From: Thiobacillus sp.
GTDB lineage: Bacteria; Pseudomonadota; Gammaproteobacteria; Burkholderiales; Thiobacillaceae
Direction of reading: 5' to 3'
DNA length: 64,000 bases
Assembly: GCF_018780105.1 (NCBI RefSeq)
Contig: NZ_JADMKC010000002.1
Span: 62,001 to 126,000 of the forward strand
Shown here: positions 9,436 to 24,406 of the stretch, one piece after another
How the letters are laid out: each line of letters opens with the position of its first letter
Numbering within the stretch: the stretch's first letter is position 1
Position numbers and translations under genes: made by a program
Notes under the pieces: generated by a model
Databases searched by the model: none
What the model was told of the DNA's origin: nothing
What the model saw: the letters and a program-made list of their open reading frames with translations, nothing else

Positions 9436-10233
9436 ATGCTCGTTCATCCGCAATTCGACCCCATCGCCCTGCAGCTGGGCCCCGTCGCGATCCACTGGTA
9501 CGGCCTGATGTATTTGCTGGCATTCGCCCAGGTCATCCTGCTCGGGCGCTGGTGCATCGCCCACCGGCCGTGGACTGGATGGGACGCGAAAAAGCTCGAC
9601 GACGTGCTGTTCTACGGCGTGCTCGGCGTCATCCTTGGCGGCCGGCTGGGCTATGTGCTGTTCTACAAGCCGCTGGAATACCTGGAGCATCCGCTCAACA
9701 TCTTCAAATTGTGGGAAGGCGGCATGAGCTTTCATGGCGGCTTTCTCGGCGTGATCCTCGCGATGGCGCTGTTCGCCCGCCGTGACAAATTGCGCTGGCT
9801 GGCCGTCACCGATTTCATCGCCCCGCTGGTGCCGCTGGGTCTCGCTGCCGGCCGGCTCGGCAATTTCATCAACGGCGAGCTGTGGGGCCGCGCCACAAGC
9901 CTGCCCTGGGGTATGGTGTTTCCGCAGGCCGGCGACGGCATTGCGCGCCATCCTTCGCAGCTGTACCAGTTCGCCGGCGAAGGCCTGCTGCTGTTCGCGA
10001 TCCTGTGGCTGTATTCCAGCAAGCCGCGCCCGGTCGGCGCAATTTCTGGCGTCTTTCTCATCGGCTACGGCAGCTTCCGTTTCCTCGCCGAGTTCGCGCG
10101 CGAACCCGACAGCTTTCTCGGCCTGCTGGGGCTTGGCCTTTCGATGGGGCAATGGCTGTCGCTGCCGATGGTCGTGGCCGGCGTCCTCATGCTGCGCTGG
10201 GCGCAGCGTCAACCCGGGGCACGTCAGGCGTGA
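9436..10233 (+). CDS. lgt: Prolipoprotein diacylglyceryl transferase
   Basis: 265 residues, the usual Lgt length. The start at 9436 ([28 protein letters not shown]) matches family N-termini. Hallmarks: the first membrane span with [28 protein letters not shown] (the catalytic His region) and the Lgt signature [14 protein letters not shown]. This inner-membrane enzyme transfers diacylglycerol from phosphatidylglycerol to the lipobox cysteine of prolipoproteins, several of which are encoded in this window. The stop overlaps the GTG of the downstream vanZ-like gene, indicating translational coupling. Confidence 0.97.
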   Translation: MLVHPQFDPIALQLGPVAIHWYGLMYLLAFAQVILLGRWCIAHRPWTGWDAKKLDDVLFYGVLGVILGGRLGYVLFYKPLEYLEHPLNIFKLWEGGMSFHGGFLGVILAMALFARRDKLRWLAVTDFIAPLVPLGLAAGRLGNFINGELWGRATSLPWGMVFPQAGDGIARHPSQLYQFAGEGLLLFAILWLYSSKPRPVGAISGVFLIGYGSFRFLAEFAREPDSFLGLLGLGLSMGQWLSLPMVVAGVLMLRWAQRQPGARQA

Positions 10234-10598
10234 TCATCCATCGTGTTTGGTGGGCCTGCGCCTGGCTCGGCATGCTCATCACGCTGGTCGTCTCGCTGAT
10301 GCCGCCGCCGTTCAACGCAGGCGTGGCGCATGGTGACAAGATCGTTCACCTAACCGGCTACGGCGTGCTGATGTTCTGGTGGGCGCAGCTGATTCTGCAG
10401 CGGCGCGGGCGACTCGCTATCGCCGTGGTGCTGTTCGGCATCGCCATCGAGTGGCTGCAGGGCTTTACCCCCAACCGCCAGACCGACGCGCTCGACGTGC
10501 TGGCCAACAGCAGCGGCATGCTGCTCGGCTGGCTGGCCGCCCACCTGAGCCCCAATTTGCCGCAACGCCTCGGCGCGCTTTTCGCGCCACGCGGCTGA
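10230..10598 (+). CDS. VanZ-family membrane protein
   Basis: 122 residues from a GTG start whose bases overlap the lgt TGA. About four hydrophobic segments, with VanZ-like motifs: [16 protein letters not shown] (conserved K-x-x-H in the second span), [28 protein letters not shown] (the E-x-x-Q then D-x-x-x-N-x-x-G pattern). The family is named for a teicoplanin-resistance protein, but most bacterial homologues, including short ones beside housekeeping genes, have no assigned activity. Probably inner membrane. Confidence 0.8.
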   Translation: MIIHRVWWACAWLGMLITLVVSLMPPPFNAGVAHGDKIVHLTGYGVLMFWWAQLILQRRGRLAIAVVLFGIAIEWLQGFTPNRQTDALDVLANSSGMLLGWLAAHLSPNLPQRLGALFAPRG

Positions 10599-10617
10599 GG
10601 CTATACTTTCACGCGTC

Positions 10618-10693
<76 letters not shown>

Positions 10694-10700
10694 CATTCAA

Positions 10701-10731
10701 GGCCAACTGTCCGCAGTTGGCCTTTTCTTTT
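10701..10731 (+). terminator. Rho-independent terminator after tRNA-Ala
   Basis: A 9-bp perfect stem (GGCCAACTG / CAGTTGGCC) with a 4-nt loop is followed by TTTTCTTTT, starting 8 bp after the tRNA CCA end. Confidence 0.9.
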
Positions 10732-10907
10732 GCCCGGCGTGTCGTTTGATAACGGTAATTCACCCACTATAAATGGGGCTTATCTCGTGCACTTAAAATT
10801 GATTTACTCTGTGTATGGGCTCAATGTTCTACCTGTTACGGCCGCTAGCGAGCCTGGAGACACACAAATAATGCGAAGCAAACGCGAACCGTTCGGGGCA
10901 AGACACT

Positions 10908-13139
10908 GTGGCGCTTGATGACGATGAGTTGCTTATTCTGGATGACGAAGAAGTCGTCACGTCCGGCGTCTGGAAAATCCTCATCGTCGACGACGATGAG
11001 GATGTGCATATCGCGACCGAGCATGCGCTGGCGGGTGAAACCCTGCTCGGCCGGTCGCTGGTTTTCCTGCATGCCCATTCGGCAGCCGAGGCCCGCGAGC
11101 GGCTGCAGGTGAATGCGGATGTGGCGGTGATCCTGCTCGACGTGGTGATGGAAACCCAGCACGCCGGACTCGATCTGGTGGCGTACATCCGGCGCGATCT
11201 TGAGCTGAGCATGCCGCGCATCATTCTGCGCACGGGCCAGCCCGGTTATGCGCCGGAGCTGACCGCGGTTCGTGATTACGATATCAACGACTACAAGACC
11301 AAGAGCGAACTCACCCGCAGCAAGCTGTATACGACGGTGCTGGCGGCGTTGCGCAGCTTCGACCAGTTGCGCCGCATGGATGCCAACCGCCGCGGCCTGG
11401 AGCAAATCATCGAAGCGTGCGGCGAATTGCTGCATGAGTCGGGGCTGAAGGCTTTTTCTGCGGGGGTGATCCGCCAGCTGGCAGCGTTCATCGGGGTGGA
11501 ATCGGATGGCCTGCTGTGTACCCAGGTCAATCTCGACCGGCGTGGCGGCAAGCATGCCGGGGACGACGACTACATCGTGCTGGCGGCGGCGGGCCGCTAC
11601 GAACCCCTGATCGGCCTGCATCTGAATCAGATCGACAGCCCTCGCGTGCGCGACAGCCTGCGGCTTTGTCTTGCGCGTCAGCAACACGTGTTCGAGCGCG
11701 AATCCCAGACGTTGTATTTTTCGATGCAGGGCAGCCGGGGATTCGCCGCCTATATCGACACCAGCCGGCCGACTTCCGTAATCGACAGCCGTCTGCTGGA
11801 AGTGTTCTGCGCCAATGTCTCCATCTGTGCGGACAACATCAATCTGATCAACCGGCTCAAGGATTCCGCCTACTTCGATCATCTGGTGGGCCTGCCCAAC
11901 CGCACCGCGTTCGTGCAGGCGGTGGACCACGCCTATGGCGAGGGGGCGAATCCGTGGGATTACGTGGTGCTGGTGGACATCGACCAGTTCGCCGAAATCA
12001 ACAATGCGTTCGGCCACGAATACGGAGATCATCTGCTGGAGGCGCTGGCCAGCCGTCTCAAGCAGCGGTTCGAACCGGATTGTTTCGTCGCCCGGATTTC
12101 CGGCGACACCTTCGGCCTGCTCGGCGCTGAAGCCGCGCTGAAGCCGGAATATCTGCGCGCGGTGTTCGCCGAGCCGTTCAACATCAACGGTGCAGGCCAT
12201 GTGGTCGCCATCAGCACCGGCATCGTGCGGCTGACCGACTCGGGGCCGGACGGGCAGGGCGTGCTCAAGGATGCCAGCATCGCGCGCAAGCTGGCGCGCG
12301 AAAAGAGCGTCAACAGCGATGCCTACTACGCGCCCCACATCGGCTTCCAGGCCAAGGAGCGCACCCGGCTGCTGCAACAGCTGCAGGGAGCGTTCGATCT
12401 GGATCGCCTGTTCGCGGTGTACCAGCCGCAGATCGATATGGTGACGCGGCGCGTCACCGGCTTCGAGGCGCTGATGCGCTGGCGCAACGACGCCGGCGAG
12501 TTCGTGCCGCCCGATCATTTCATTCCGCTGGCGGAACAGTCCGGACTGATCGTCGGCATGGGCGACTGGATACTGCGCGATGCCCTGCATGCGCTGCGCC
12601 AGCTGGCGGCGGAAGGCTGGCGCGACCTGACGATGTCGGTCAACGTTTCCGCGGTGCAGTTCCGCATGCCGAATTTCCTCGATTCCCTGCGCCAGGCAAT
12701 CGCCGACACCGGCGTTGCGCCGCAGCTGCTGGAACTGGAAATTACCGAGTCGGTGGCCATGATGGGGCAGACCGTGGTGGAAGAAACGCTGGCCAGCATC
12801 CGTCAAATGGGCATCAGCGTGGCAATCGACGATTTCGGAACCGGGTTTTCGTCCTTGTCCTACCTCAGCAATCTGCCGCTGGACCGCATCAAGATCGACC
12901 GCTCCTTTGTCCATGCCATGTCGGGCGATGGCGATAGCCGGCGCATCGCCGACCTGGTGATCCAGCTTGGCCGCAACCTGAATCTGCGCGTGATTGCCGA
13001 GGGCGTGGAGACCGAGGCGCAGGCCAGCCGCTTGCTGGAACTGGGCTGCCATGAGGTGCAGGGTTTTCTGTACGGCCGCCCGATGGACCCGGACAGCCTG
13101 CGCGACTGGCTGAAAAACTGGAAAGCGCTGTACGGTTGA
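10908..13139 (+). CDS. Response regulator with DUF3369, degenerate GGDEF and EAL domains
   Basis: 743 residues from a GTG start. A receiver domain (~20-145; KILIVDDDED, phospho-Asp in ILLDVVME) is followed by DUF3369 (~165-310), a GGDEF-like domain (~325-465) and an EAL domain (~480-740). The cyclase signature reads SGDTF instead of GGDEF, so cyclic-di-GMP synthesis is unlikely. The EAL domain keeps FEALMRW, NVSAVQF, ELEITES, DDFGTGFSSL, KIDRSF and EGVETE, so phosphodiesterase activity is expected. It heads a tightly packed set with yfiR, a sensor kinase lacking its own receiver, and a TonB receptor; its receiver is the obvious candidate partner of that kinase (inference). Confidence 0.92.
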   Translation: MALDDDELLILDDEEVVTSGVWKILIVDDDEDVHIATEHALAGETLLGRSLVFLHAHSAAEARERLQVNADVAVILLDVVMETQHAGLDLVAYIRRDLELSMPRIILRTGQPGYAPELTAVRDYDINDYKTKSELTRSKLYTTVLAALRSFDQLRRMDANRRGLEQIIEACGELLHESGLKAFSAGVIRQLAAFIGVESDGLLCTQVNLDRRGGKHAGDDDYIVLAAAGRYEPLIGLHLNQIDSPRVRDSLRLCLARQQHVFERESQTLYFSMQGSRGFAAYIDTSRPTSVIDSRLLEVFCANVSICADNINLINRLKDSAYFDHLVGLPNRTAFVQAVDHAYGEGANPWDYVVLVDIDQFAEINNAFGHEYGDHLLEALASRLKQRFEPDCFVARISGDTFGLLGAEAALKPEYLRAVFAEPFNINGAGHVVAISTGIVRLTDSGPDGQGVLKDASIARKLAREKSVNSDAYYAPHIGFQAKERTRLLQQLQGAFDLDRLFAVYQPQIDMVTRRVTGFEALMRWRNDAGEFVPPDHFIPLAEQSGLIVGMGDWILRDALHALRQLAAEGWRDLTMSVNVSAVQFRMPNFLDSLRQAIADTGVAPQLLELEITESVAMMGQTVVEETLASIRQMGISVAIDDFGTGFSSLSYLSNLPLDRIKIDRSFVHAMSGDGDSRRIADLVIQLGRNLNLRVIAEGVETEAQASRLLELGCHEVQGFLYGRPMDPDSLRDWLKNWKALYG

Positions 13140-13146
13140 GTGTCGG

Positions 13147-13716
13147 ATGCCCGCCCTGCCCTGCTGCCTGAAATGGATCCTGCTGGCGGTCATTGCGGGT
13201 AGCGCGGCCTGGCCCGCACGGGCTGCGCAGCCGGCGGCCGAGCCGAGCCGTGAATTCGAAATCAAGGCGGCGTTTCTCTACCATCTGAGCCAGTTCGTGG
13301 AATGGCCGCCGCGCGCCGGCGAGCGCGCTTTCACGGTGTGTGTGCTGGGGGCCGACCCTTACGGCGACAAGCTGAAGCAGCTGGAAAGCCGCCGCTACCG
13401 CAACCAGCCGATGGCCACGGCTTATCCGCAGAACGCCACGCTGGCGCGGGATTGCCAGATTGTTTATCTGGGCGCGGACCTGCGCGCCAATGTGCCGGCG
13501 ATCCTCAAGCAGTTGCGCGGCTACCCGGTGCTGACCGTCAGCAGCCTGCCGGGCTTTGTCGATCAGGGCGGCGGGGTCGGCTTTGTCATCGAAAACACCC
13601 GGGTGCGGCTGGAACTGAACAATCAGGCCGCCCGCGGCGCGCAGCTCAAGCTGAGTGCCAGGCTGCTGGAAGTTGCCAGGCGGGTGGTGGATGCCCCGGT
13701 CGAGGAAAAACCATGA
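13147..13716 (+). CDS. YfiR-family periplasmic protein (DUF4154)
   Basis: 189 residues with a signal peptide (~1-27, cleavage near ARA). The mature part begins REFEIKAAFLYHLSQFVEWP, the classic start of DUF4154/YfiR proteins, followed by VCVLGADPYGDKLKQL and a cysteine in ARDCQIVYLG. In Pseudomonas YfiR is a periplasmic repressor of the cyclase YfiN; other family members sit, as here, beside sensor kinases and TonB receptors. Eight bp after the EAL gene, its TGA overlaps the kinase ATG (ATGA). It probably conveys a periplasmic signal to the downstream kinase, whose sensor region faces the periplasm. Confidence 0.9.
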   Translation: MPALPCCLKWILLAVIAGSAAWPARAAQPAAEPSREFEIKAAFLYHLSQFVEWPPRAGERAFTVCVLGADPYGDKLKQLESRRYRNQPMATAYPQNATLARDCQIVYLGADLRANVPAILKQLRGYPVLTVSSLPGFVDQGGGVGFVIENTRVRLELNNQAARGAQLKLSARLLEVARRVVDAPVEEKP

Positions 13717-16277
13717 CGCGCATCGACCAGCTTTCGATACGCGGCAAACTGATCCTGATCATTCTGGTGGTCAGCCTGTCTGCGCTGGCCGTGGTGGCGC
13801 TGGCCTCCTATCTGCATTCGCGGCAGCAAGGCCGCGAAAGCCTGGCGCAACAGCTCACCACGCTGACGCAGTTGATGGGCGATCGCAGCGCCGCCGCGCT
13901 GGCCTTCCTCGATCAATATGGGGCACAGGGCAATCTGGCGGCCCTGCAGAACGTGCCCAATGTGACGCAGGCCTGCCTGTACGACGCCGAGCATCAGCTG
14001 TTCGCTTCGTATCAGCGGACGGGCGTGCAGCCGACCTGTGCGGCCCGTCAGCCAGACTGGGCGGGCAATGTGAAATTCGGCGAGACGGGCGTGCTGGCGC
14101 AAAGCGTGATTGCACTCAACGGGCGCTCGCTTGGTGTTCTGGAAATCGAGTCGACGCTGGCGCCGGTCGAACGCGAGCTGCGCGCACAGCTGCTGTTCAA
14201 TCTGGCCAGTCTGGCGCTGGCGGCCATTCTTGCGGTCGGCCTGTCGCTGTGGCTGCAACACCTGATTTCCCGCCCCCTCATCCGTATCCGCGATGTGGCG
14301 GAAGAGATCGAGCTCAAGGGCCAGTTCAGCCTGCGCGCACCGCACAGTGGCAGCGACGAAATCAGCCAGCTGGCGAAAAGCTTCAACCGCATGCTGGACA
14401 AGATCGAAACGCAGAACCGGCAGTTGATCCAGCGCCAGACCGAATCCTTCGAGCGCATGCGGCGCATCGAGTCGCAGCAGTCCGCCATTGCGATGCTGGC
14501 CAAATGGCCGGCCGTGCTGAGCGGCGACATGGCATCCGTGATGCGGCAGGTGACGCAAAACTATGGCGCCATCCTGAACGCGGCACGCACCAGCGTATGG
14601 ATGTTCAATGCCGACGAGAGCGTGCTGGAATGCCAGGATCTGTATCTGCGCGACCGCGCCGAGCACAGCTCGGGTCAGGTGCTCGCCGAGTCTGAATACG
14701 CCAGCGAATTCCGCGCCCTCAAGCGTTCCAAGTACGTGGATGCCGACGATGCGCTGAACGATTCGCGTACCGCCGGCTATGTGGAAGGCTATCTGAAACC
14801 GCTGGGCATCACCTCGCTGCTCGATGTCGGCATCCAGGCCGGCTCGCGTCACTATGGCGTGCTCTGTTTCGAACACATCGGGCCGCGTCGCCACTGGCAC
14901 GCCGACGAGATTTCCTACGCCATGGCGGTGGCCGACCAGATCGCCATCACGCTGCAGAATGCCCTGCGCGCAGCATCCGATGCGGCGCTGCGCGAGAGCA
15001 ATGCCTATACCAAGGTGTTGTTTTCGGACTCGCGCATTCCGCTGGTGGTGCTGGATCCTGACACTGGCACGATCCTCGATTGCAACCAGGCCGCTGTCGA
15101 CATTTATCAGATGCAGCGGATGGAGGACGTGTTGGGTTGTTCCCCGCTGGACGTGTCAGCACCCACCCAGTACGACGGCACCGATTCGGTGGTTGCCGCC
15201 AAGGCGCACATCGCACGCGCCATCACCGATGAGTCGCATGTGTTCGAATGGCGCCACCAGCGGCCGAGCGGAGAAATCTGGGATGCCGAAGTGCACCTGA
15301 TGCATTTTCAGGCCGGCGGGCGCGACCTCCTGCAGTTCAGTTTGCAGGACATCACGGCGCGTCGCCGGGCCGAGGCGCGGATACACCAGCTCAACCAGGA
15401 ACTCGAACAGCGCGTGGCGAGCCGCACGCTGCAACTGGCGGAATCGAATGGTCAGCTGCAGGCAACGCTGAGCACGCTGCAGCACGCCCAGACCGAACTG
15501 GTGCGCAGCGAAAAACTCGCGTCGCTCGGTTCGCTGGTGGCCGGGATCGCACACGAGCTGAACACCCCGCTCGGCAACAGCCTGACCGTCGCGACTTCAC
15601 TGGCCGATGCGACGAATGAGTTTCTGCACGAGATGAAGGAAGGGCAGATCCGCCGCTCGGTGCTGAACCGTTACCTGGTACAGGCCAGCGAAGCGAGCGA
15701 ATTGCTGAGCCGCAACCTGTTTCGCGCCAGCGATCTGATCACCCATTTCAAACAGGTGGCGGTGGATCAGACCAGCGCCCAGCGGCGCAGTTTCGACCTC
15801 AAGGAAAACATCGAGGAAATCGTGCTGACCCTGCAGCCGCAGTTCAAGCACACGCCGCACCGGGTCGAAATCGACGTGCCCGACGGGCTCCAGCTCGACA
15901 GTTACCCCGGCTCGCTCGGTCAGGTGATCACCAACCTGACCCTCAACGCGCTCCTTCACGGCGTGCATGGCCGGCCCGACGGCCTGATCCGCATTCACGC
16001 CGAGCAGCAGGGCGACGCGCGGGTGCAGATCGCAGTGGCCGACAACGGTTGCGGCATTCCCGCGGAGCATTTGCCGCGCATCTTCGACCCATTCTTCACC
16101 ACGCGCCTGGGCCAGGGCGGCAGCGGCCTGGGGCTGCATATCGTTTACAGCATCGTTACCCGCACCATGGGCGGCTTCGTCGACACCCAAAGCAGCGTCG
16201 GCCAGGGCACCTGTTTCACCATCGACATTCCGTTGCGGGCACCACATCAACAACCCGGAAAGGAGTTGCAGACATGA
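13713..16277 (+). CDS. Membrane sensor histidine kinase (periplasmic sensor-HAMP-GAF-PAS-HK)
   Basis: 854 residues. TM1 at ~10-31, a CHASE8-like periplasmic region ~32-160, TM2 ~162-182, HAMP ~183-235, GAF ~265-415, PAS ~430-550 and a coiled coil ~555-600. The HisKA domain has its phospho-His in AGIAHELNTPLGNS (~residue 614), and the ATPase domain includes VADNGCGIP and GGSGLGLHIV. There is no receiver domain. The ATG overlaps the yfiR stop and its own TGA overlaps the ATG of the TonB receptor, so all three are translationally coupled. The likely phosphoacceptor is the REC-EAL protein at the head of the operon (inference from gene order). Confidence 0.92.
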   Translation: MTRIDQLSIRGKLILIILVVSLSALAVVALASYLHSRQQGRESLAQQLTTLTQLMGDRSAAALAFLDQYGAQGNLAALQNVPNVTQACLYDAEHQLFASYQRTGVQPTCAARQPDWAGNVKFGETGVLAQSVIALNGRSLGVLEIESTLAPVERELRAQLLFNLASLALAAILAVGLSLWLQHLISRPLIRIRDVAEEIELKGQFSLRAPHSGSDEISQLAKSFNRMLDKIETQNRQLIQRQTESFERMRRIESQQSAIAMLAKWPAVLSGDMASVMRQVTQNYGAILNAARTSVWMFNADESVLECQDLYLRDRAEHSSGQVLAESEYASEFRALKRSKYVDADDALNDSRTAGYVEGYLKPLGITSLLDVGIQAGSRHYGVLCFEHIGPRRHWHADEISYAMAVADQIAITLQNALRAASDAALRESNAYTKVLFSDSRIPLVVLDPDTGTILDCNQAAVDIYQMQRMEDVLGCSPLDVSAPTQYDGTDSVVAAKAHIARAITDESHVFEWRHQRPSGEIWDAEVHLMHFQAGGRDLLQFSLQDITARRRAEARIHQLNQELEQRVASRTLQLAESNGQLQATLSTLQHAQTELVRSEKLASLGSLVAGIAHELNTPLGNSLTVATSLADATNEFLHEMKEGQIRRSVLNRYLVQASEASELLSRNLFRASDLITHFKQVAVDQTSAQRRSFDLKENIEEIVLTLQPQFKHTPHRVEIDVPDGLQLDSYPGSLGQVITNLTLNALLHGVHGRPDGLIRIHAEQQGDARVQIAVADNGCGIPAEHLPRIFDPFFTTRLGQGGSGLGLHIVYSIVTRTMGGFVDTQSSVGQGTCFTIDIPLRAPHQQPGKELQT

Positions 16278-18253
16278 CCCCTCATTCCACCCGTCCCTGC
16301 GCCGGGATGCTGCGCCCGCTGCTTGCGTGCCTGTTGATGTTTTCAGGTTTTACATCGTCCGCATTTGCCCGTTCGGACTACCTGGATCTTTCGCTGGAAG
16401 AGTTGCTCGACGCGCCGATCAATGTGGCGTCGCGCAGCGCGTTGTCGCAGCGTGAAAGCCCCGGCATCCTCACCGTCGTGCACGGCGACGAAATCCGCCG
16501 CAGTGGCGCCCGCAATCTGGAGGACGTGCTGCGTCAGGTGCCCGGCTTCGACTTTCGCCTGATCAGCACCAATGTGCTGGGGTTGGGCATGCGCGGGCAC
16601 ATCGGCTCGGACGGCCGGGTGCTGCTGCAGATCGACGGCATCGAAGTCAATGAACACCGTTTCGGCACCGCCCAGTTCGGCCAGGGTTTCCCGATGGCGA
16701 GCATCAAGCGCATCGAAATCCTGCGCGGGTCTGCCATGGCCATGTACGGCGGGTCGGCCGAGCTGGGCGTGATCAACATCATCACCCGCGACGCGAACGA
16801 TCTCGACGGCGGCGAAGTGGCCGTGGGCGCCGGCTACGCGGGCAATGCCCGCAGCAGCGAATACGTCGGCCTGATGGCGGGCCAGACCATCGGCGGGGTG
16901 GCGCTATCGGCCTCGCTGCACGATGGCCGCGCCCAGCGCAGCGACGGCATCTTCTACGGACAGGGCGGCGCGTCCTACGACATGTCGGCCACCGATGAAA
17001 TCTACCCGCGTTATGCGAATCTGGCCTTGAGCGCCGGCGGCTTCAGCATGCGCTACCTGCGGGACGCGTCGAGCCTGGACAGCCGGTTCGCGGTAGGGAC
17101 GATCCAGCCCGCGGCCTGGAAGATCGGGCAGGACGCCGAATCCCTGCAGCTGCAATACAGCGCCCAGCCCGCCGAACACGTCACGCTGCTGTCTAGCCTG
17201 CTGTATCAGGAGCAGACGCCGCGGGAAACCACCGACCACCTCGGTGTGCTGCAAAGCCGCACCGAAGTCCGCCGCACCCAGGCCAAGCTGGGCGTTGTGT
17301 GGGATGCGCAGGATGACTGGGACGTGGCCGGCGGTGTGGAATATCTGGATGAACACTACAAGGGCGTCGTCAGGACGTTTCCCCTGGGCAGGCTCGCTTA
17401 CACCCAGCTCGGTGTCGCCAGCGTGTATGGCGAAGTGAGCAAACGCAGCGAATGGGGCGATTTCATCGTCGGCGCGCGCCGCGACGACCACGATTACGCT
17501 GGCGTGGTGTGGTCGGAGCGGCTCGGTTACACCAGGATCATGGGCCCATGGCACGCCAAGGTGATGGCGAGCCATGCCGAGCGCGCGCCCTCGGTCGAGG
17601 ACTATTCGGCCAGCACTTCGACCCAGCGAAAAAACGAGACCGTGCGGACCCTGGAGCTGGAAGCCGGCTACCGGATGGATGCCGATACGCAGCTCACCCT
17701 CGACCTGTTCGACATCGAAACCCGCGACACGCTGATCCTGCTGAATCGGCAATCGGTCCGCACGCGCGGCCTGGAGGCGACGTATCAGATCCGCAAATCC
17801 TGGGGCGACGCCTCGCTGTCGTACTCGTACTACCGCGCATTTCACACCACCACCGCGGTGGTACAGCCGGTCGATGCGACGGCTGGAAACCTCGTGGTGG
17901 ACGACGAAGCCCATCTGGCGTTTGCCAACCACAAGCTGGTTGCCCGCTGCAGTTACCAGTTCACCGACGCGCTCTCGATCAACCCGGCGCTGGTGTATTC
18001 CGGCCCGCGCTGGGGCTACGACGTGCCGCAGATTGCGCCCGGGGTGGGCACGTTGCGCGAGTTCCCCTCCACCACCCAGCTGGATGTCACGCTGTTCTGG
18101 AAAAATGCCGGCATGCAGGGATTGGACCTGTCGCTGGGTGTGTTCAACGCGCTGGACGAAAGCGCGGTTTTCCTGCTGCCGTTCAACAGCACCACCCCGC
18201 CCTTGCCCGACCTGGGGCGCGAGTATGTTCTGAACGCCTATTTCGCGTTCTGA
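16274..18253 (+). CDS. TonB-dependent outer-membrane receptor
   Basis: 659 residues with a signal peptide (~1-35), then a short segment DLSLEELLDAPINVASRSA that stands where the TonB box and energy-coupling region lie in this receptor subgroup. A plug domain (~50-165; ILTVVHGDEIRRSGARNLEDVLRQVPG, VLLQIDGIEVN, IEILRGSAMAMYGGSAELGVINIIT) and a 22-strand-type barrel ending in Phe follow. The ligand is not evident. The ATG overlaps the kinase TGA. YfiR-kinase-receptor gene sets of this kind recur in proteobacteria, suggesting the receptor is the regulated or signal-input component of the same pathway (inference). Confidence 0.9.
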   Translation: MTPHSTRPCAGMLRPLLACLLMFSGFTSSAFARSDYLDLSLEELLDAPINVASRSALSQRESPGILTVVHGDEIRRSGARNLEDVLRQVPGFDFRLISTNVLGLGMRGHIGSDGRVLLQIDGIEVNEHRFGTAQFGQGFPMASIKRIEILRGSAMAMYGGSAELGVINIITRDANDLDGGEVAVGAGYAGNARSSEYVGLMAGQTIGGVALSASLHDGRAQRSDGIFYGQGGASYDMSATDEIYPRYANLALSAGGFSMRYLRDASSLDSRFAVGTIQPAAWKIGQDAESLQLQYSAQPAEHVTLLSSLLYQEQTPRETTDHLGVLQSRTEVRRTQAKLGVVWDAQDDWDVAGGVEYLDEHYKGVVRTFPLGRLAYTQLGVASVYGEVSKRSEWGDFIVGARRDDHDYAGVVWSERLGYTRIMGPWHAKVMASHAERAPSVEDYSASTSTQRKNETVRTLELEAGYRMDADTQLTLDLFDIETRDTLILLNRQSVRTRGLEATYQIRKSWGDASLSYSYYRAFHTTTAVVQPVDATAGNLVVDDEAHLAFANHKLVARCSYQFTDALSINPALVYSGPRWGYDVPQIAPGVGTLREFPSTTQLDVTLFWKNAGMQGLDLSLGVFNALDESAVFLLPFNSTTPPLPDLGREYVLNAYFAF

Positions 18254-18310
18254 GCCCGTACGCCGCGCGCGATAACCCCATGGACTGCAAGGCTGCATCG
18301 GGCTTGCGCA

Positions 18311-18339
18311 TTGCCCGATACCGCAGTCGGGATTAAAAT
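18311..18339 (+). promoter_or_regulatory. Candidate sigma-70 promoter of gltBD
   Basis: TTGCCC (18311-18316), a 17-bp spacer and TAAAAT (18334-18339), 67 bp before the gltB ATG. The upstream side overlaps an inverted repeat (ATCGGGC / GCCCGAT) that could end the TonB-receptor transcript. Confidence 0.5.
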
Positions 18340-18405
18340 AGCTCACATTTTGCTTTATTTCTGGCTGGCCGCATTTGGCTGGCCGCGTTTGTTTTTGGAA
18401 CACGC

Positions 18406-24322
<5,917 letters not shown>

Positions 24323-24333
24323 GCCGCAGCATG

Positions 24334-24361
24334 CGCGATGGCGGCCACCGCCATCGCGTTT
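24334..24361 (+). terminator. Terminator hairpin after gltD
   Basis: An 11-bp perfect stem (CGCGATGGCGG / CCGCCATCGCG) with a 3-nt loop, then TTT, starts 11 bp after the gltD stop. An in-frame ATG at 24338 lies inside the stem, which argues that glrK starts downstream at 24407. Confidence 0.75.
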
Positions 24362-24406
24362 CCCCAATCGGGGTATGCTGCGACATTGCCAACGCCCTTC
24401 ATCCGG

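Noticed and set aside
12085-12125. Active diguanylate cyclase in the REC-EAL protein
   Set aside because: The signature reads SGDTF rather than GG(D/E)EF, so catalytic residues are missing; described as degenerate.
24338-24406. Upstream ATG as start of glrK
   Set aside because: The ATG lies inside the gltD terminator stem, and the added residues are not part of the membrane-spanning N-terminus.
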